From Closterium sp. NIES-65 (lineage: Eukaryota > Streptophyta > Zygnematophyceae > Desmidiales > Closteriaceae): a DNA stretch of 64,000 nucleotides. The position numbers and the translations under genes are program-made. The notes under the pieces are model-generated. The model was given only the letters and a program-made list of their open reading frames with translations, was not told the origin of the DNA and made no database searches. The stretch spans positions 1,559,501 to 1,623,500 of the forward strand of contig CANXME010002160.1 in the NCBI GenBank assembly GCA_948144175.1, written 5' to 3'. Position 1 is the first letter of the stretch. Every line of letters begins with the position of its first letter. Shown piece after piece: positions 20,836 to 33,200 of the stretch.

Positions 20836-22437
20836 TTGATTCGCCTGCAACCTCCAAATTCCCCCAACCTTTATGCACCTGGACAGACCCGAACGTTGAA
20901 CGATCTGTCCCTGCCAGGGCCACGCGCGATCTATCTGTAGATGGGCTCCTCGCATGTTGACTGGGCGATATTTTACAGATTGGATTGAACGGCAAGGATG
21001 AATCGTATGTGCAACGTTTCCTATTTGTATAGTGAATTTCTCAGACATATTCAACAATACTCACAACAAGCGTCGAAAAGGCAATGCCCTTGCGATTATG
21101 TGTTATGGAGTATACAGATTGAAGGTACCCTAAACTGTACCAATTTCGCGTAATTTATGAACGATTTCGTCACATGTGTAGCAGGTGTGTGATTCTAATT
21201 CCACTACAACACTAAATTATTGTACTTCCAACGTAATTCAGACGCCATGTTATGTCTGCATTGTATGCTACTTATCATGTTATATTTTCATAATAAAGAT
21301 TTGCATGAGTTAAATACGCAAAAAATACAACAACACATGCAGAAATCACAGTAAATGTTTTCACGTTCATAAATCTACATCAACTAACACGATAAGTTAT
21401 ACTGGGAACATTTATACAAGATAATGGAATCTCAAACCATCGATGGTAGAGGCAAAATTTCGACCAACCAGAACGTGCAGGCGTGGAGCTTCGCGACTGG
21501 CCAAAAACTTCAGAGCTACTTCCAACCCTGTGCCAAACCTACAACTCACCATCCATGCCTCGAAATCAGGTGCGACTTCTCGGGCTCGCGCTGGACAACA
21601 CGCAACCGATACGCCACCAAAGCATTCAAATCGCAAACCATTGGCCAAAGCCAATGGTTTGCAAGTCGAAACGACTGGTTTTACCCAACCAGACGCTGGC
21701 ATCTGGTTTCCGATACGAAAGCGAGAAAACAAAGTTTGGCGATGCAGGCGAACAGTTCTAGTCGGCCAACAGGCGGACGGTCGCTAAGCATGCCGCTCAT
21801 CCCCTGTGTCGTGCCTTGTCATCCCCGAACAACCTCTCATTTACCTCGCCCCCAGTGCAAGCGATGAATGCCATGGCCAGTGCATGCGTATATGAGGGGC
21901 CACATCAAGTGTTTGACTACGAGCCAGACTTGTTCTGTGCCGGCGATTAGGCGAGTGGCGATATGACTAAGTGGCCTGGGGGCTATGGAAGTATGAAGTG
22001 TAACTGACACGGCATGGTTACCGAGTTGTGAGCTCTATGATGAGGTGTTGCTGCTGTGCGGTTTGGAAAAAGAATACTGGGGACAGGGGGGAAGGAGGGG
22101 ATAGGGGAAGGGAAGGGAAGTGCATGGGGTAGTATGGAGGATGGTTTGGCATGATGGATGATGGAAGAAAGCGAACACTCAAACTGTGAATTGGACATTA
22201 TATACGACCGTGCTTTGGTGCTAGTGGACAGAAGTCGCATGCATTTGTAGATGACACAGTGTTCAGCAGGATATAGAGAACCTGCTGTAGCAATGCAACC
22301 GTTTCTGTTGAAACTGTACAACCATCCAGTTGATTTTTCCATTTCCGTTTTGTTTTGTTTTGTTTCTTTTTCGTTTGTTTGATTGTTTGCTTTTTTTTGT
22401 GTGTGTGATTTTATTAATAATCTGATATATGATGCAG
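20836..22437. other. No gene recognised (upstream of right LRR gene)
   Basis: AT-rich, with several overlapping open frames around 21,420-21,870 in different phases that I cannot relate to any family. A 13-base perfect inverted repeat GCAAACCATTGGC/GCCAATGGTTTGC lies at 21633-21662. The signal-peptide exon and promoter of the right LRR gene should lie here or further upstream, but I could not identify them. Confidence 0.4.
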
Positions 22438-23910
22438 GCTGGCGTATGAATTTCCTGAGGGTCCATACCCTGAATACGCTATCACATGTGGAGCCGTGCC
22501 GTCATCCATCACAGCCCTCACTGATCTTCGGAAACTGTTAGTGCAGACCACTGTTGGAACGGGGCACCAGGGTGACCGTGGGGGAAGTTGAAGGGCCACA
22601 CATTGCGTTGTGGGTGCACTGAACCATGTCACGCAATTAATAAGGCTAGAATAATAGATAACACCTAGGTAGCCATATGAACTTGCGTAACAGAGGGCTG
22701 TATGCGTAGGGACTAAAGGAGAGTGAGTACAGTAGAGAGGATGCGGCGAGAAACGCCCGCCGAAGCATTTGCGATGCCCGAAGACAAGAGCGACTCCGAA
22801 GCAAGTGGGAACAGTGTGGCTAAGTGTAACGGATCACTAGCAACGGTAAGTATAGTCATACTTAGGGAAACCGCAGGCACGAGATGCCTGCTTGCTTGTT
22901 TATTTTCTCACATACTAGCGAATGAATTGGACGACGTTTGCTACCGAGGAGCCATTTCAGGCAGGAAGTCAGCCGAGTTACCAAAGGGGACTCACGAAAC
23001 CCTAGCTCAGTTCACAGTGCAGAGACAAAAAGTACCTAAGGAATGAGCAAGACAGACAGGAAGACAGAAGCAAGGGAAGGGTCAAGGGAGGCCTACAAAA
23101 GGGAGGAAGGGAGGAGGCCATCTTCCGACAACCACCACAGAAACACGTGAGCTGGTGACACAGTTGCATTCATCATTCCACACACGCTACTTGACGGGTG
23201 GTTTAGCATCTGAAGTCTGCACACCATCAGGACCTAGAAGCTCACCAATTTTGTTGTTCGCTTCTTTTGAGTCACCCCGCTCTCTTGCATTACATGGATT
23301 TCTGCAGGGAGATGTCTCATTCTTACTTTGGTGGAGATCTGGAGATTCTAAGCCATTTTCCCAAGTTGCAATATATGTACGTAGCTCAATCTGCTCTGCC
23401 TTTGCACTTTTCTAACATCTGATGCCACGCCAGGATACCTTGTTTCAAAGTGGGGTTTCACAGGTGGGCTGATGCAAAGGTTTATCACCTGCGTCCAAGT
23501 CCTTGGAATGTGTCTTGTTACTACGTCATTTTTAGTTTCGACCAGGCAGCTTTACTTTGCCAATGACCAACAAAAAATCGCCCATAATCTTCCACGTTGA
23601 AAGTGCACCCCCACTTGAGAGTCATTTCGTCAGCTCTTCCTTCTCCCGTTGCCCTCTCCCACGCCTAAGCTCTGCCTTCCCCACCCTCCTAGTTGCCATT
23701 CTACGTGACAGAGATCTGAGCTATACCCCGTTCAGTGGATCCATCCCTGAATCCATCAGCAATGCCACGAGTCTGAATCATCTGTAAGAGGGGGTTCTAG
23801 TCTAATGCCAAGGCATGGTCGGGCAGGAATAGTAACTCATTTTTTCAGCACGTCCGCATTCAATGAAAAGTGTTTATTAGTAGTTGTTTGTTTGTTTGTT
23901 TGTTTGTTTG

Positions 23911-23965
<55 letters not shown>

Positions 23966-24282
23966 TTCTGTTTAGGGTTTAGGGTTTGTTTTTCTTGAAG
24001 TTGCTGCTATGTTTTTTTTTTGTTGTTGGGGAGGGGGGAGGGGTTCCCACTCTCGTTTTGTTTGTTTTCATTGGCTGCTGGACAATCTACATCCTACCCC
24101 TCAGTACCAATTAGCCAACTTCTGGGATTCAATATCATCATATTTCTGTGCAATTAAACGTTGTTGTGGCAACCACTTCTGTGCACCAATCTGCATGCAT
24201 CCCATCCCAGTGACCTCACGGGCTTGGCTCTCAGTGGAAGTCTCCCCTGCAGCATCAGTCGCCCCACTGCACTCAAAACCAT
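22438..24282 (+). CDS. LRR gene exons 1-4
   Basis: Exons 22438-22536, 23308-23376, 23712-23783 and 24211-24282. Exon 1 is longer (99 bp) and ends GAVPSSITALTDLRKL. Exon 2 reads DLEILSHFPKLQY at its end, exon 3 FSGSIPESISNATSLNHL, exon 4 LALSGSLPCSISRPTALK. Exons 2, 3 and 4 match, one for one, the left-arm exons at 3979-3911, 3606-3535 and 3085-3014. Introns are pyrimidine-rich near acceptors. Confidence 0.7.
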
Positions 24283-27200
24283 GTACCTTCCCCTTCTCCT
24301 TGCTAGAGCTCTCCATTCTCCTCTTCCATCTCCTTGCAGCCATGGGCATCACTTACAACTCGTGTTGACATGCTGGTTTGTGCTTTCCTCACATCCCAAC
24401 CACTGCTCCACTTTCTGTCAAACTTCAGCAGTCTGATTCGTGCACGAGCATCCCTTGCCCTGACTCCCATTTTCTACCTTTGCGCACCCCCCCAACATGC
24501 AGGCATATTGGAATGCGTCAATTCTATGTCTCAGATGTGGATCCAACTCTTAGCCCCGACCCAACCAAGTGAGATTGGTGGAGATAGCTTTGGGCTCCTG
24601 TGCCTGCTTGTGCATGCGATGGGGTATGGTGTGTGCCAGTCGCATTGTTTCATTACACCCAAAAGTTGTAGAATGCGGTTGGTGGCACGTGTGCGTGCAT
24701 CTCGAGAAGCTGATGCGTGGGATGCTCTAGGAATGACTTGCAATTGCAGTGCAAAGCATCCAGTACTGAAAACCCAGTTGCAATGCCTTGCAGTTGCAAG
24801 CCAGCCGTGTGTTCCAAGCTGCTCTATTCACACGCCTCAGTGCCTCTCGTTCTCCAACCTTCTCAATCCCTCTTTCTCACTGCTCCATGCACTCACGCAC
24901 ACAGGGCTTCATAGGACAATATCCCCTGCTGCGACTATGGCTGTTGTCATGATGTGTGCAAATGCAGCCCACAGAGAGCTGGTCACTCCCCGTATCCTTT
25001 CACCCCGCTGAGTGTGTTTTTTCGCAGCATTCTCTTGACTCAGTCTTCCATGAGTTCCCCTATGATGCAAGGCTCCATGGACGGCTTCTCGTGTCTTGCC
25101 CCACTCACTCGCCTACAGTTCCTGTATGCTCCACTTTCATCCGCACCACTTTCTCGCCCATCCCTACCCGCCTTCTGCTCCCCTTTCACTCACTCGCCTA
25201 TTCTCATCTCACTCATCTCTATCCCTATTCTCCTCCCTTCTCATTCATCCCTTCCCGCCTTCCTTTCTCGCTCGACCAACGAGTGCTCCTTTCCATTGCT
25301 CAACGGAATCAACTCCTTCTGCCAAGTGACTCTCCGCCTGCTGCTGCCCCTCTCTCACCCACATTCCACGTGGCACTTCCCCGTGCGTCATTCTCAAAGC
25401 CTCGCTCACTCACTTTCACTCACCTCCCTAGATTTCGTGTGTCTACACTTGAACATTGAGTTTCATCCTCTCACTTGCATTGAGATTCAACATGCTGCTC
25501 TCTCTTCCATCCTCACTTCTTCTCAGCTCTCTCATGAATCTCAACCTTGCGCCTGGAGAGCTGTCTTCCTCTCTCTCTGCCCTTAGTAAACTTGGGTATC
25601 TATAAGTCTCTTGAGTAACCACCGCGCTGTCGCCGAGCCCATGCCATGTTTAATGCATTGTTTCAGTGACCAACGAAGCACAACCATGATAGTGTCGCGT
25701 TCTTGGTAGCTCTGGGCATGTGCTTGCATCGCATGATCCAATTGAAATCAAAAGCAGTTTATCCCTCCCGGGTACAGGTCTTTCCTCTAGCGGTTAATTG
25801 GTGCTATTACCAAACCATCAAGAGATAGGAGGATGCATACACGTTTCTCTTTCAAGGGTTCATCGGTCCTATTATTGAACCATGAAGACATGCCCATCGT
25901 CGAACTAGAGAAGGAGCTTGGGGTTGTGCCAATCCTCTCTCCCCTCTGTTCTTCCATCTGTGGCAGTGACCTTAGTTTCCTTCCCATCACCCGCTTACCG
26001 CAATGGATCAGTTCCCTCTCCAGGCTCGTTTACTTGTACGTGGCACCAACAGCCCCTCTCCCATCTCAGCCCTAACTATCAACACGTTCTGTCGTACCTT
26101 GCAATTGCTTCACTTGGGAAAAGAGGCGCATGCACGTCCCTTTTATGGGTTCCATCTCCTGTCCCCCCTGCACCACATGTGACTCGCCATAGTCCTACCA
26201 CCTGCGCACTCACTGACTGCTTTGCCTTGCACGCTGCGCTGCTGGGGCTTTGCCAAGGCGAACCTGCGAAAGCTCACTCCCTAACTCAGTTGTGCCACCT
26301 TCACTTGAGTGCTTCTCTTAACATTCAATACGTGACCATGCGCTGTTCTTCCACATGCCGTACTGCCCTGTGCTGTGCCTCCCTGGTCCACCGATAGGCA
26401 TGCCCTGTGCCTCCCCCACTGTTCAAGTCCTCCCTCCCCATCCACTGCACTTAATTGCATTTGCGCAACTCAAAAGGCCATGCGTGCCTGTTGAGTTGAC
26501 TAAAAAATCTCCTTCATTCAAATCCATGCCCTGTGCCTAGAGTAACTTGGCTAGAGTGCCCTGTGCCTCCTCCAATCTCCACCCTCACCGACAAGGGCTC
26601 ACTACAGTGCCTGTGCCCATGCCTTCCTCGCCACCCTCCTGCTCTTGACCGCACTGCAGGGACGTCACCGGCAACTTTAATGTCCACCGCTCTGCACCGT
26701 TCCCCACTGAATGGATGGCGTTTACAAGGCTGCAAACTTTGTGAGCCATCCACTATGTCAAGAGCACAGGATTTTGGTTTGACGTATTTGAGCTGCTCAG
26801 GCCGCTCCTACCGTTCTATTCCTGTTTGTCCGGCTGGCCACTATACCCACTGCTTTGCCCACCAGCCAACCAGCAACTCGTCCAGCTCTCCCCTCCTCCC
26901 CCTTCCCTTATACCTCCAGGCGAGCCGGTCTGAATGGCTTCACTGGCTCTATCCCCTCCACCATCTCCGCCCTCACCGCCCTCACTGACCTGTACGCCTC
27001 CCTTCCCACCCCCCTCCCCACACAATACGCAAAATCATCAAGTTGTAAGAACCAGGTTGTGAGCAGCGGATTGAGAGCACCAGGTTAACAGCACCAGATT
27101 TTGATGTAGCAGGCTGCGAGGGCCAACTTGGAGAAGGGATAGATATGTGAAGGCGGTTCCTCTTGTCGTTTCCTACAAGGCAGCCAACCTCTCTCCCCTC

Positions 27201-30200
27201 CTCGAAATGGCCCCACCAGGGAGCTCTATTTCAACAACCTCACAGGAAGCATCCCTGCCGACATCTCCAAGCTCACTGAACTGAAATATCTGTAAGCACC
27301 TGAAGAAATTACCGTGTCTTTACTTTTCACCATGGTTTTCAGGCCAGATCAGCATGCACAAGAACGTCATTGAGCCAGCTATGAAGATAATAACTGAGAT
27401 GCAAAATCGCAAGCAGCCAATAGCTTGAAGCCATTCCTGCACTGTTCAAGTCCTCTCCTTCGTATGGAATGACAATCCACTGCACAGAGTTGCATTGCCA
27501 TGATTAAAAGTCCATGCATGCCTTTTGAGTCAACTGAAAAATCTCCTTAATTCACATGTATGCATTGGCCTCTCCCCACGCGTGCCTGCCTCCACAACAC
27601 AGGGGGCCCTCCTACAACAATCTCACCGGCGCCGTTCCTGCCATTCGCGGATTCCTCCAGACCATGTGAGTTTCTAACACACACCTTTCCTCACAAGCAT
27701 ACAAGGGACAGCCAACGGAATCAGCTGGTGGATTTTTTTTGTTAGGCTCTTTCACTATGCCTTTTCCTCTCGTGGCAGTTTTTCTTCAAAAATCCCTTCG
27801 GATTCTTCTGCTGCTGCTGCTTCAAGAATGTATGTATGTGTTTCTTTTGGTTACTAGGGGAGCTCTTTGTGCTGCTTTTTGCTCTTGATAGCGAAGGTTG
27901 TGTGAAGATTCATATAATCTCAAACCACCCTGTTATGACATGCGCCGTGCACGTTATGTTCAACAAACCCGCCTCGTGCTCCTCCAAATAGCTGTTTTGA
28001 ATCGCACATCCCTTTGCCGTGTAGCAGTCAAGCACTTCCACCCTTGCTTCAACATGCATGTCCCTTCTCGATTCCACATCCTTTCCTCTCCACCTACCCT
28101 CATTGCTTGCCCTCACTGTGAGCAGAGACCTCTCCCACAATCACCTCACCACCATGCCTACTGCCATCAGTGCGGAAAATATGTAAGTCCTTGGTGGATT
28201 GAGGGTATGTGGACGTGAGCAAGGGAGGAGTAAATAAGGTCCTTGAATAAGGGGTATGCCACACAAATTATTTTATGAGGCTTCTCCTCATTATTTTGCT
28301 CGGTGCCAGAAAATTAGTGCTTTGAGTGAGCAAACAAGTGCCCCAACCTCATGGAAGATGCTCCACTAGGAGCAACTGGATCCCTATGTTGCTGGCTAGG
28401 GTTTTTTTTGTGACACTATATTTTGCCGTTGTTCGGTTATGCAAAGGACCATTCGAGAGAAAAAGTGATGGGTGATGTTGCTTTAGAGTTCAGGGACTTG
28501 ACCTGCAATAAGCTCGTGACTTTTGATATCAATGACATGACCAAGAAGCTGAGCTTTTGAGAAAACTGACCTGAAAAGAGTCAAATCAGGTTGACATAAG
28601 TTTGTTTTTGTCAATGATTTATGGACTGGACTGCGGTGAATGTAACGTTGATTCAGTCAATTGACCTGAGTGAAGTTTAGGATGGCTCAAATCGAGTGCT
28701 GTCTTACATCATTAGATGGGTAGCATGTGTCAGTCTGGTAATCAATTTAGTTTGGCTTGAAGTGGAGTCAAACCCAAGTCACCGGTCTCACGGGCCGAGG
28801 TGATGCTTGCTCATGTCATGCTTGCGTTCAACTGTTTTGCTGTCTCACTGTTTAGATCAAGTTACAGAAGCTTGCAGAATGTCAGCAACTTTCAATGCAT
28901 GGGAAAACAGTCGACAAAGCTTCAAGATGGCGCAGCAGTATATGATTGAAATCTCTCCACCCTCCCCCACCTCTTCCATCCTTCCCTGTCCCTTGCAGCA
29001 CGCTGAGCCACAACGACCTCAAGGGATCCGTGCCCGTCAATGGAGACGTGTATAGCATGTGAGATGTGCCGCCCTGCCCCTTGCATGTCACGCGTAAGTA
29101 CCGGGTCCAGTACCCCGCACCCCTTGCGAATCACCTGCCTTGTCTCCTCCACCAGGCACTAGCTTTCACCGCACACCGTGTTACGTCTTGGCAGCTTGGC
29201 AGAACACAGAGCTGCCATGCAAGGCCAACAATCTTAGTCTCAGAGGCGCTTCCACATAGTGGGTCCATCATGCCAGCTTGACATGATTGGGTTTTAGTGT
29301 GAGCCCTTTGCCGCCAATGGCTCGAGCAAGGTGAGTGAAGCCCACCTTGAAATAACCTCGTGAATCCAGGAGAGTTGAAGAAACTACCTTACAGGGCTTA
29401 CAGACGAGTGCAGGCAGGCTACCTTCGAGGTAGATAGCGAATCCCCCCTTCAATGGGGACCCCTCCATTTAACAGGGTTGGGGAGCAGAGGCACTATCAT
29501 CGCTGCACACACCACGACGGGTGGCTGTGGCATGGTACGGTCAGGACGAAGCCAGCACAGCACACCTGAGGAGTCAGTTTACAGGGAGGCGACGGGGCAG
29601 CAGCGACTGCCGGAGTGTCGGCAGCGGCTGCTTGTCCTTGAGCTGCTGTAGCTTGTCCGTGCTGTGGGCCGCCTGTCAATCACCGTCGCATCAGCGGCGG
29701 CTGTTGATTCCGCGTCAGCCGCGAAGATCACAAGCGATTGGGGCAGAGTGTGTAGTTCAAAGTATAGGCCCTCTTATCCCTCTCCTTGTTGCTTTATGCA
29801 CGATGTATAATTAATCTATGAAAACACTTGTAATTGCTTGATGAATCACTCTCTCTCCCATACCTGTCTGTTCCCCATCACTCATGGTTGGGCACATACA
29901 CACTGATCTGTCTATGAATGACCAACACCTACCCAAACCACTAGACAACAGGTGCAGAACAGCCAAGGGGTTGCAATAACAACCACTTCCAGGCGCTTCC
30001 TCCCTTTTTCTCCATCCATCACACTTCATGTGTCTCCCTCTCCACCTTTGTCCTCATCACCAGCGTTTGCTTGCCATGCTAACCATCTCTCATGCCCCCT
30101 ACAGAGACCTCAGCGACAATCCTCTTAGTGGAGGCTTGGATGTGCTCCTTAAAACGTCCTCAACTGGACAATTACAGTGAGTGCGCAAGATGTAGTACAT

Positions 30201-33200
30201 CATTGTGCGATATGTGATGTTTGTATCCGATGTTAATGTTTTCAATTTGTATATCTCCTGCTCATCCCACTTGCTTCAACTTGGATGATCATAATTCCAA
30301 GGTTTATATCTCTACCTTCATTCTTCCTTTATATCCCTACCCTCTTGACCTATATCCACAAATCAATCCCCCTTTCCTCCCATCCCCACCTCATTATCCC
30401 CCCTTCTTTCTTCCCCTCTCCAACACGTTTTTCATCTTCTGTCCTAAGGATGCTATATGCCGCATCATGCAACTTCTCAGGCCCATTTCCATCCTATCCC
30501 AACATAAGAATCGAAAGGCTGTAAGCTTATCATGGATATCCAAGTGGTACGTTTGAATAGAAGTTGCACATCAGTCTCGACGTAACTCATCAATGCCTGT
30601 GTAAGGTACAACTCTCTGTTCCAAAGTACAGTCAGATTCCGTAATTGTCTGTTTGCATGTCCCTATGACTTCTTTCGTCTCTCTGCATTTGTCCATTTGT
30701 TGTTCGTAAAAGAAATAAAATACCATAGGTGTCTAAGGTGTCATGTGAATAGGCAAGATCAGATCAAAAGGCGAATGGACTTTGTGTGACGTGCTCATTC
30801 AGCAACTTTACCCAGATGCACAAATTCTCCTATATCTTCCTTCTTCATTCCTGTGTTTCTTGCCCCATCCAATACTATACCCTCACTCACATCACTGCCT
30901 TCAAGCTTTATTGCCCACCTTCCCGTACGGCCCTTCCTCCTCCACAGTGATGTGTCTAACAACAGCTTCACTGGACCCTTCCCCTCTAACATCTTGAATG
31001 CGGAAAATTACATTAGAGACATGTAACGCATTCTCAATCAAGTCTCATGGGCTTCTCAATGATGTTTCACAAACGTCTTCTTTTCTTTTCATGCAACAGT
31101 GCCTCCAGAAGCCGTTCACTCCAATCATTTCAATCAAGACGTACACTTCATTGCATCCAAGCCATATAACCTTCATTGCATTCAAGCCATATAACCTTCA
31201 TTGCATTCAAGCCATACACCCGTCATTGCATCCAAGCCATATACCCTTCATTGCATGCATGCCATATACCCTTCATTGCATGCAGGCCATATACCCGGCA
31301 TGCAAGCATATACCCTTCATTGCATGCAAGGCATAGGCTTCATTGCATCCAAACCATTATCTTGATTGCGTGTAGCAACCTCTCACACAACAACTTCACG
31401 GGACCCCTCCCACCAAAAATGGCTGTCCTAATGTCCCTGATCTCTTAGTAGTTCTTAGAGCCATCCTCTGTTCTTGCAGTTGGTGACAAGTTGTTTCAGA
31501 TCTTTCGTCCTGTCCTCCATAACACCTGTGGCGTTTCCTTGCCAATGTTGGTCTCCTGTGCTGACAGCAACATTTCCCACAACAAGTTCTCTGGCGTTGT
31601 TCCTCGCGGCATTTGGGCCCTGACCAGCCTAAAGTCCCTGTGAGTGCCTGATGTCCCTTTTATTGCGGCCACTCATCCCATCAAATGCGCCTCATGTGAC
31701 GAGGAAGTTAAAGAGTGGAACATGAATCCAAGGCGAGCTCAACAGCACGTTGGCATGACTATGGCTTGCAAAACTGAGTTGTGACCCTCAGGTGCTGCCC
31801 TGCAAGGTCACTTGAGATTGTTGTGGAGTGATGCCCATTCCACTAATATGGGGCTCCGTTGTTGGTACGATTGGTGAAAGTTGTTATTAGACTGACCAAC
31901 CCATGTCATGCTGTGCCTTGATGAGCCATGCTGTTCTGACCTGTGCCATGCTCTGACGTCTTGTGCCGGGCCACCCTACCCCTTCTGGCATGGTCAAGAG
32001 CCAAGCATGCTAGCAGGATGGTGTGCATGCATCTAGCCGTGGGATCGTGCATTGCATGTGGCAAGAAAAATAGGTGGAAAATCATTCACGTGCATTCTGG
32101 CGGGTTGTCTTTGAACGTTCCATGGGCCGCTGGATGGCTCATTCCTCACTCCAGCACGTTGCTTCTGATGTATGTTACTGATTTTTCACATTCTTCCATA
32201 ATCACCCGTGCGCTCTTCTCAGTGACATGGCTCACAACCAGCTCCAGGGGCCTCTTCCTTCTGCTCTCAGCTCCACAGACCTCCAGTATCTGTATGCGTG
32301 CATAGAATTTGCTCTCTCCAGTGTGGAAAGAGGGCGGGAAGTGCACATCCTAAAGCGTATGCTGCCTCGTTTTCACATGATTGACGACAGCGAGTGTTGT
32401 GTATTTGCAACTGTGAACATTCCCCTTTGAACACACTGCGAGCCCTTCCTCTGAACCCTTCCTCCATTCCCGTTCCCACACCTGTGCCAACAGTAACATT
32501 TCCCACAACCAATTCACTGGCGTTGTTCCTCCTAGCATTTGGAGCCTGGAGTACCTGACCTCCCTGTGAGTACCTGACCTCCCTGTGAGTACCTGACCTC
32601 CCTGTGAGTACCTAACCTCCCTGTGAGTACCTGACCTCCCTGAGAGTACCTGACCTCCCTTTGAGTACCTGACCTCCCTGTGAGTACCTGACCTCCCTGT
32701 GAGTACCTGACCTCCCTGTGAGCTCCTGGCGTCACTGTGGGTGCTGACACCCATCCCATCAAAATCTCCTCGTGGGATGACGCCTGCAAGGTCTCCTGAG
32801 ATATCACATGCAAATGCCAACTTGGAGGAAGTAGGAAGGAGATTCTTAGATAGCATGCAGCTGTGGCTGAGGAAATTGGTAGACCGTTACATTGATCAAA
32901 GGAACTGGAGAGAAGTCATACCAATGTGGGAGGCAAAGTAAGTTAGGTGATTAGATGGCCCACTAGGTAGGCCAATGAGTACATTTGCAGTGTGAGGTGC
33001 TGGCGTTGCTAGAATTGGGACAGTTGTGATTGGAAGGAACCACCACAAATGTTGTACCCGACATAAATGTACAACACATGTTTGAACACACGGGCTTGCC
33101 GAATTCACATCATTCCAACAATGGCCACTGGATGGCTCAAACCTCACTACAGAACGTTGCTTCTGATGCATGTTACGATCTTATCAATTCCCTCCACTGT

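Noticed and set aside
21424..21867. Open frames of 92-147 codons in three phases
   Set aside because: Overlapping in different frames with no recognisable domain, splice context or paralogue; likely chance.
22723..23046. 107-codon open frame between LRR exons 1 and 2
   Set aside because: No family recognised, no counterpart in the left LRR copy, and it lies where an intron is expected.
23970..23992. Two tandem TTTAGGG units, the plant telomere repeat
   Set aside because: Only two units beside a GT microsatellite in an intron; too short to call an interstitial telomere.
24570..24610. Possible extra LRR exon (SEIGGDSFGLL)
   Set aside because: It has a left-arm match near 2720 but lacks a full repeat and a clear GT donor, so it was not counted as an exon.
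29268..29814. Open frames on both strands in LRR intron 13
   Set aside because: Short, overlapping and without any recognisable motif.
32549..32719. Regular 19-bp repeat array considered as CRISPR-like
   Set aside because: Units are directly adjacent with no spacers, and the array lies across a eukaryotic exon-intron border.
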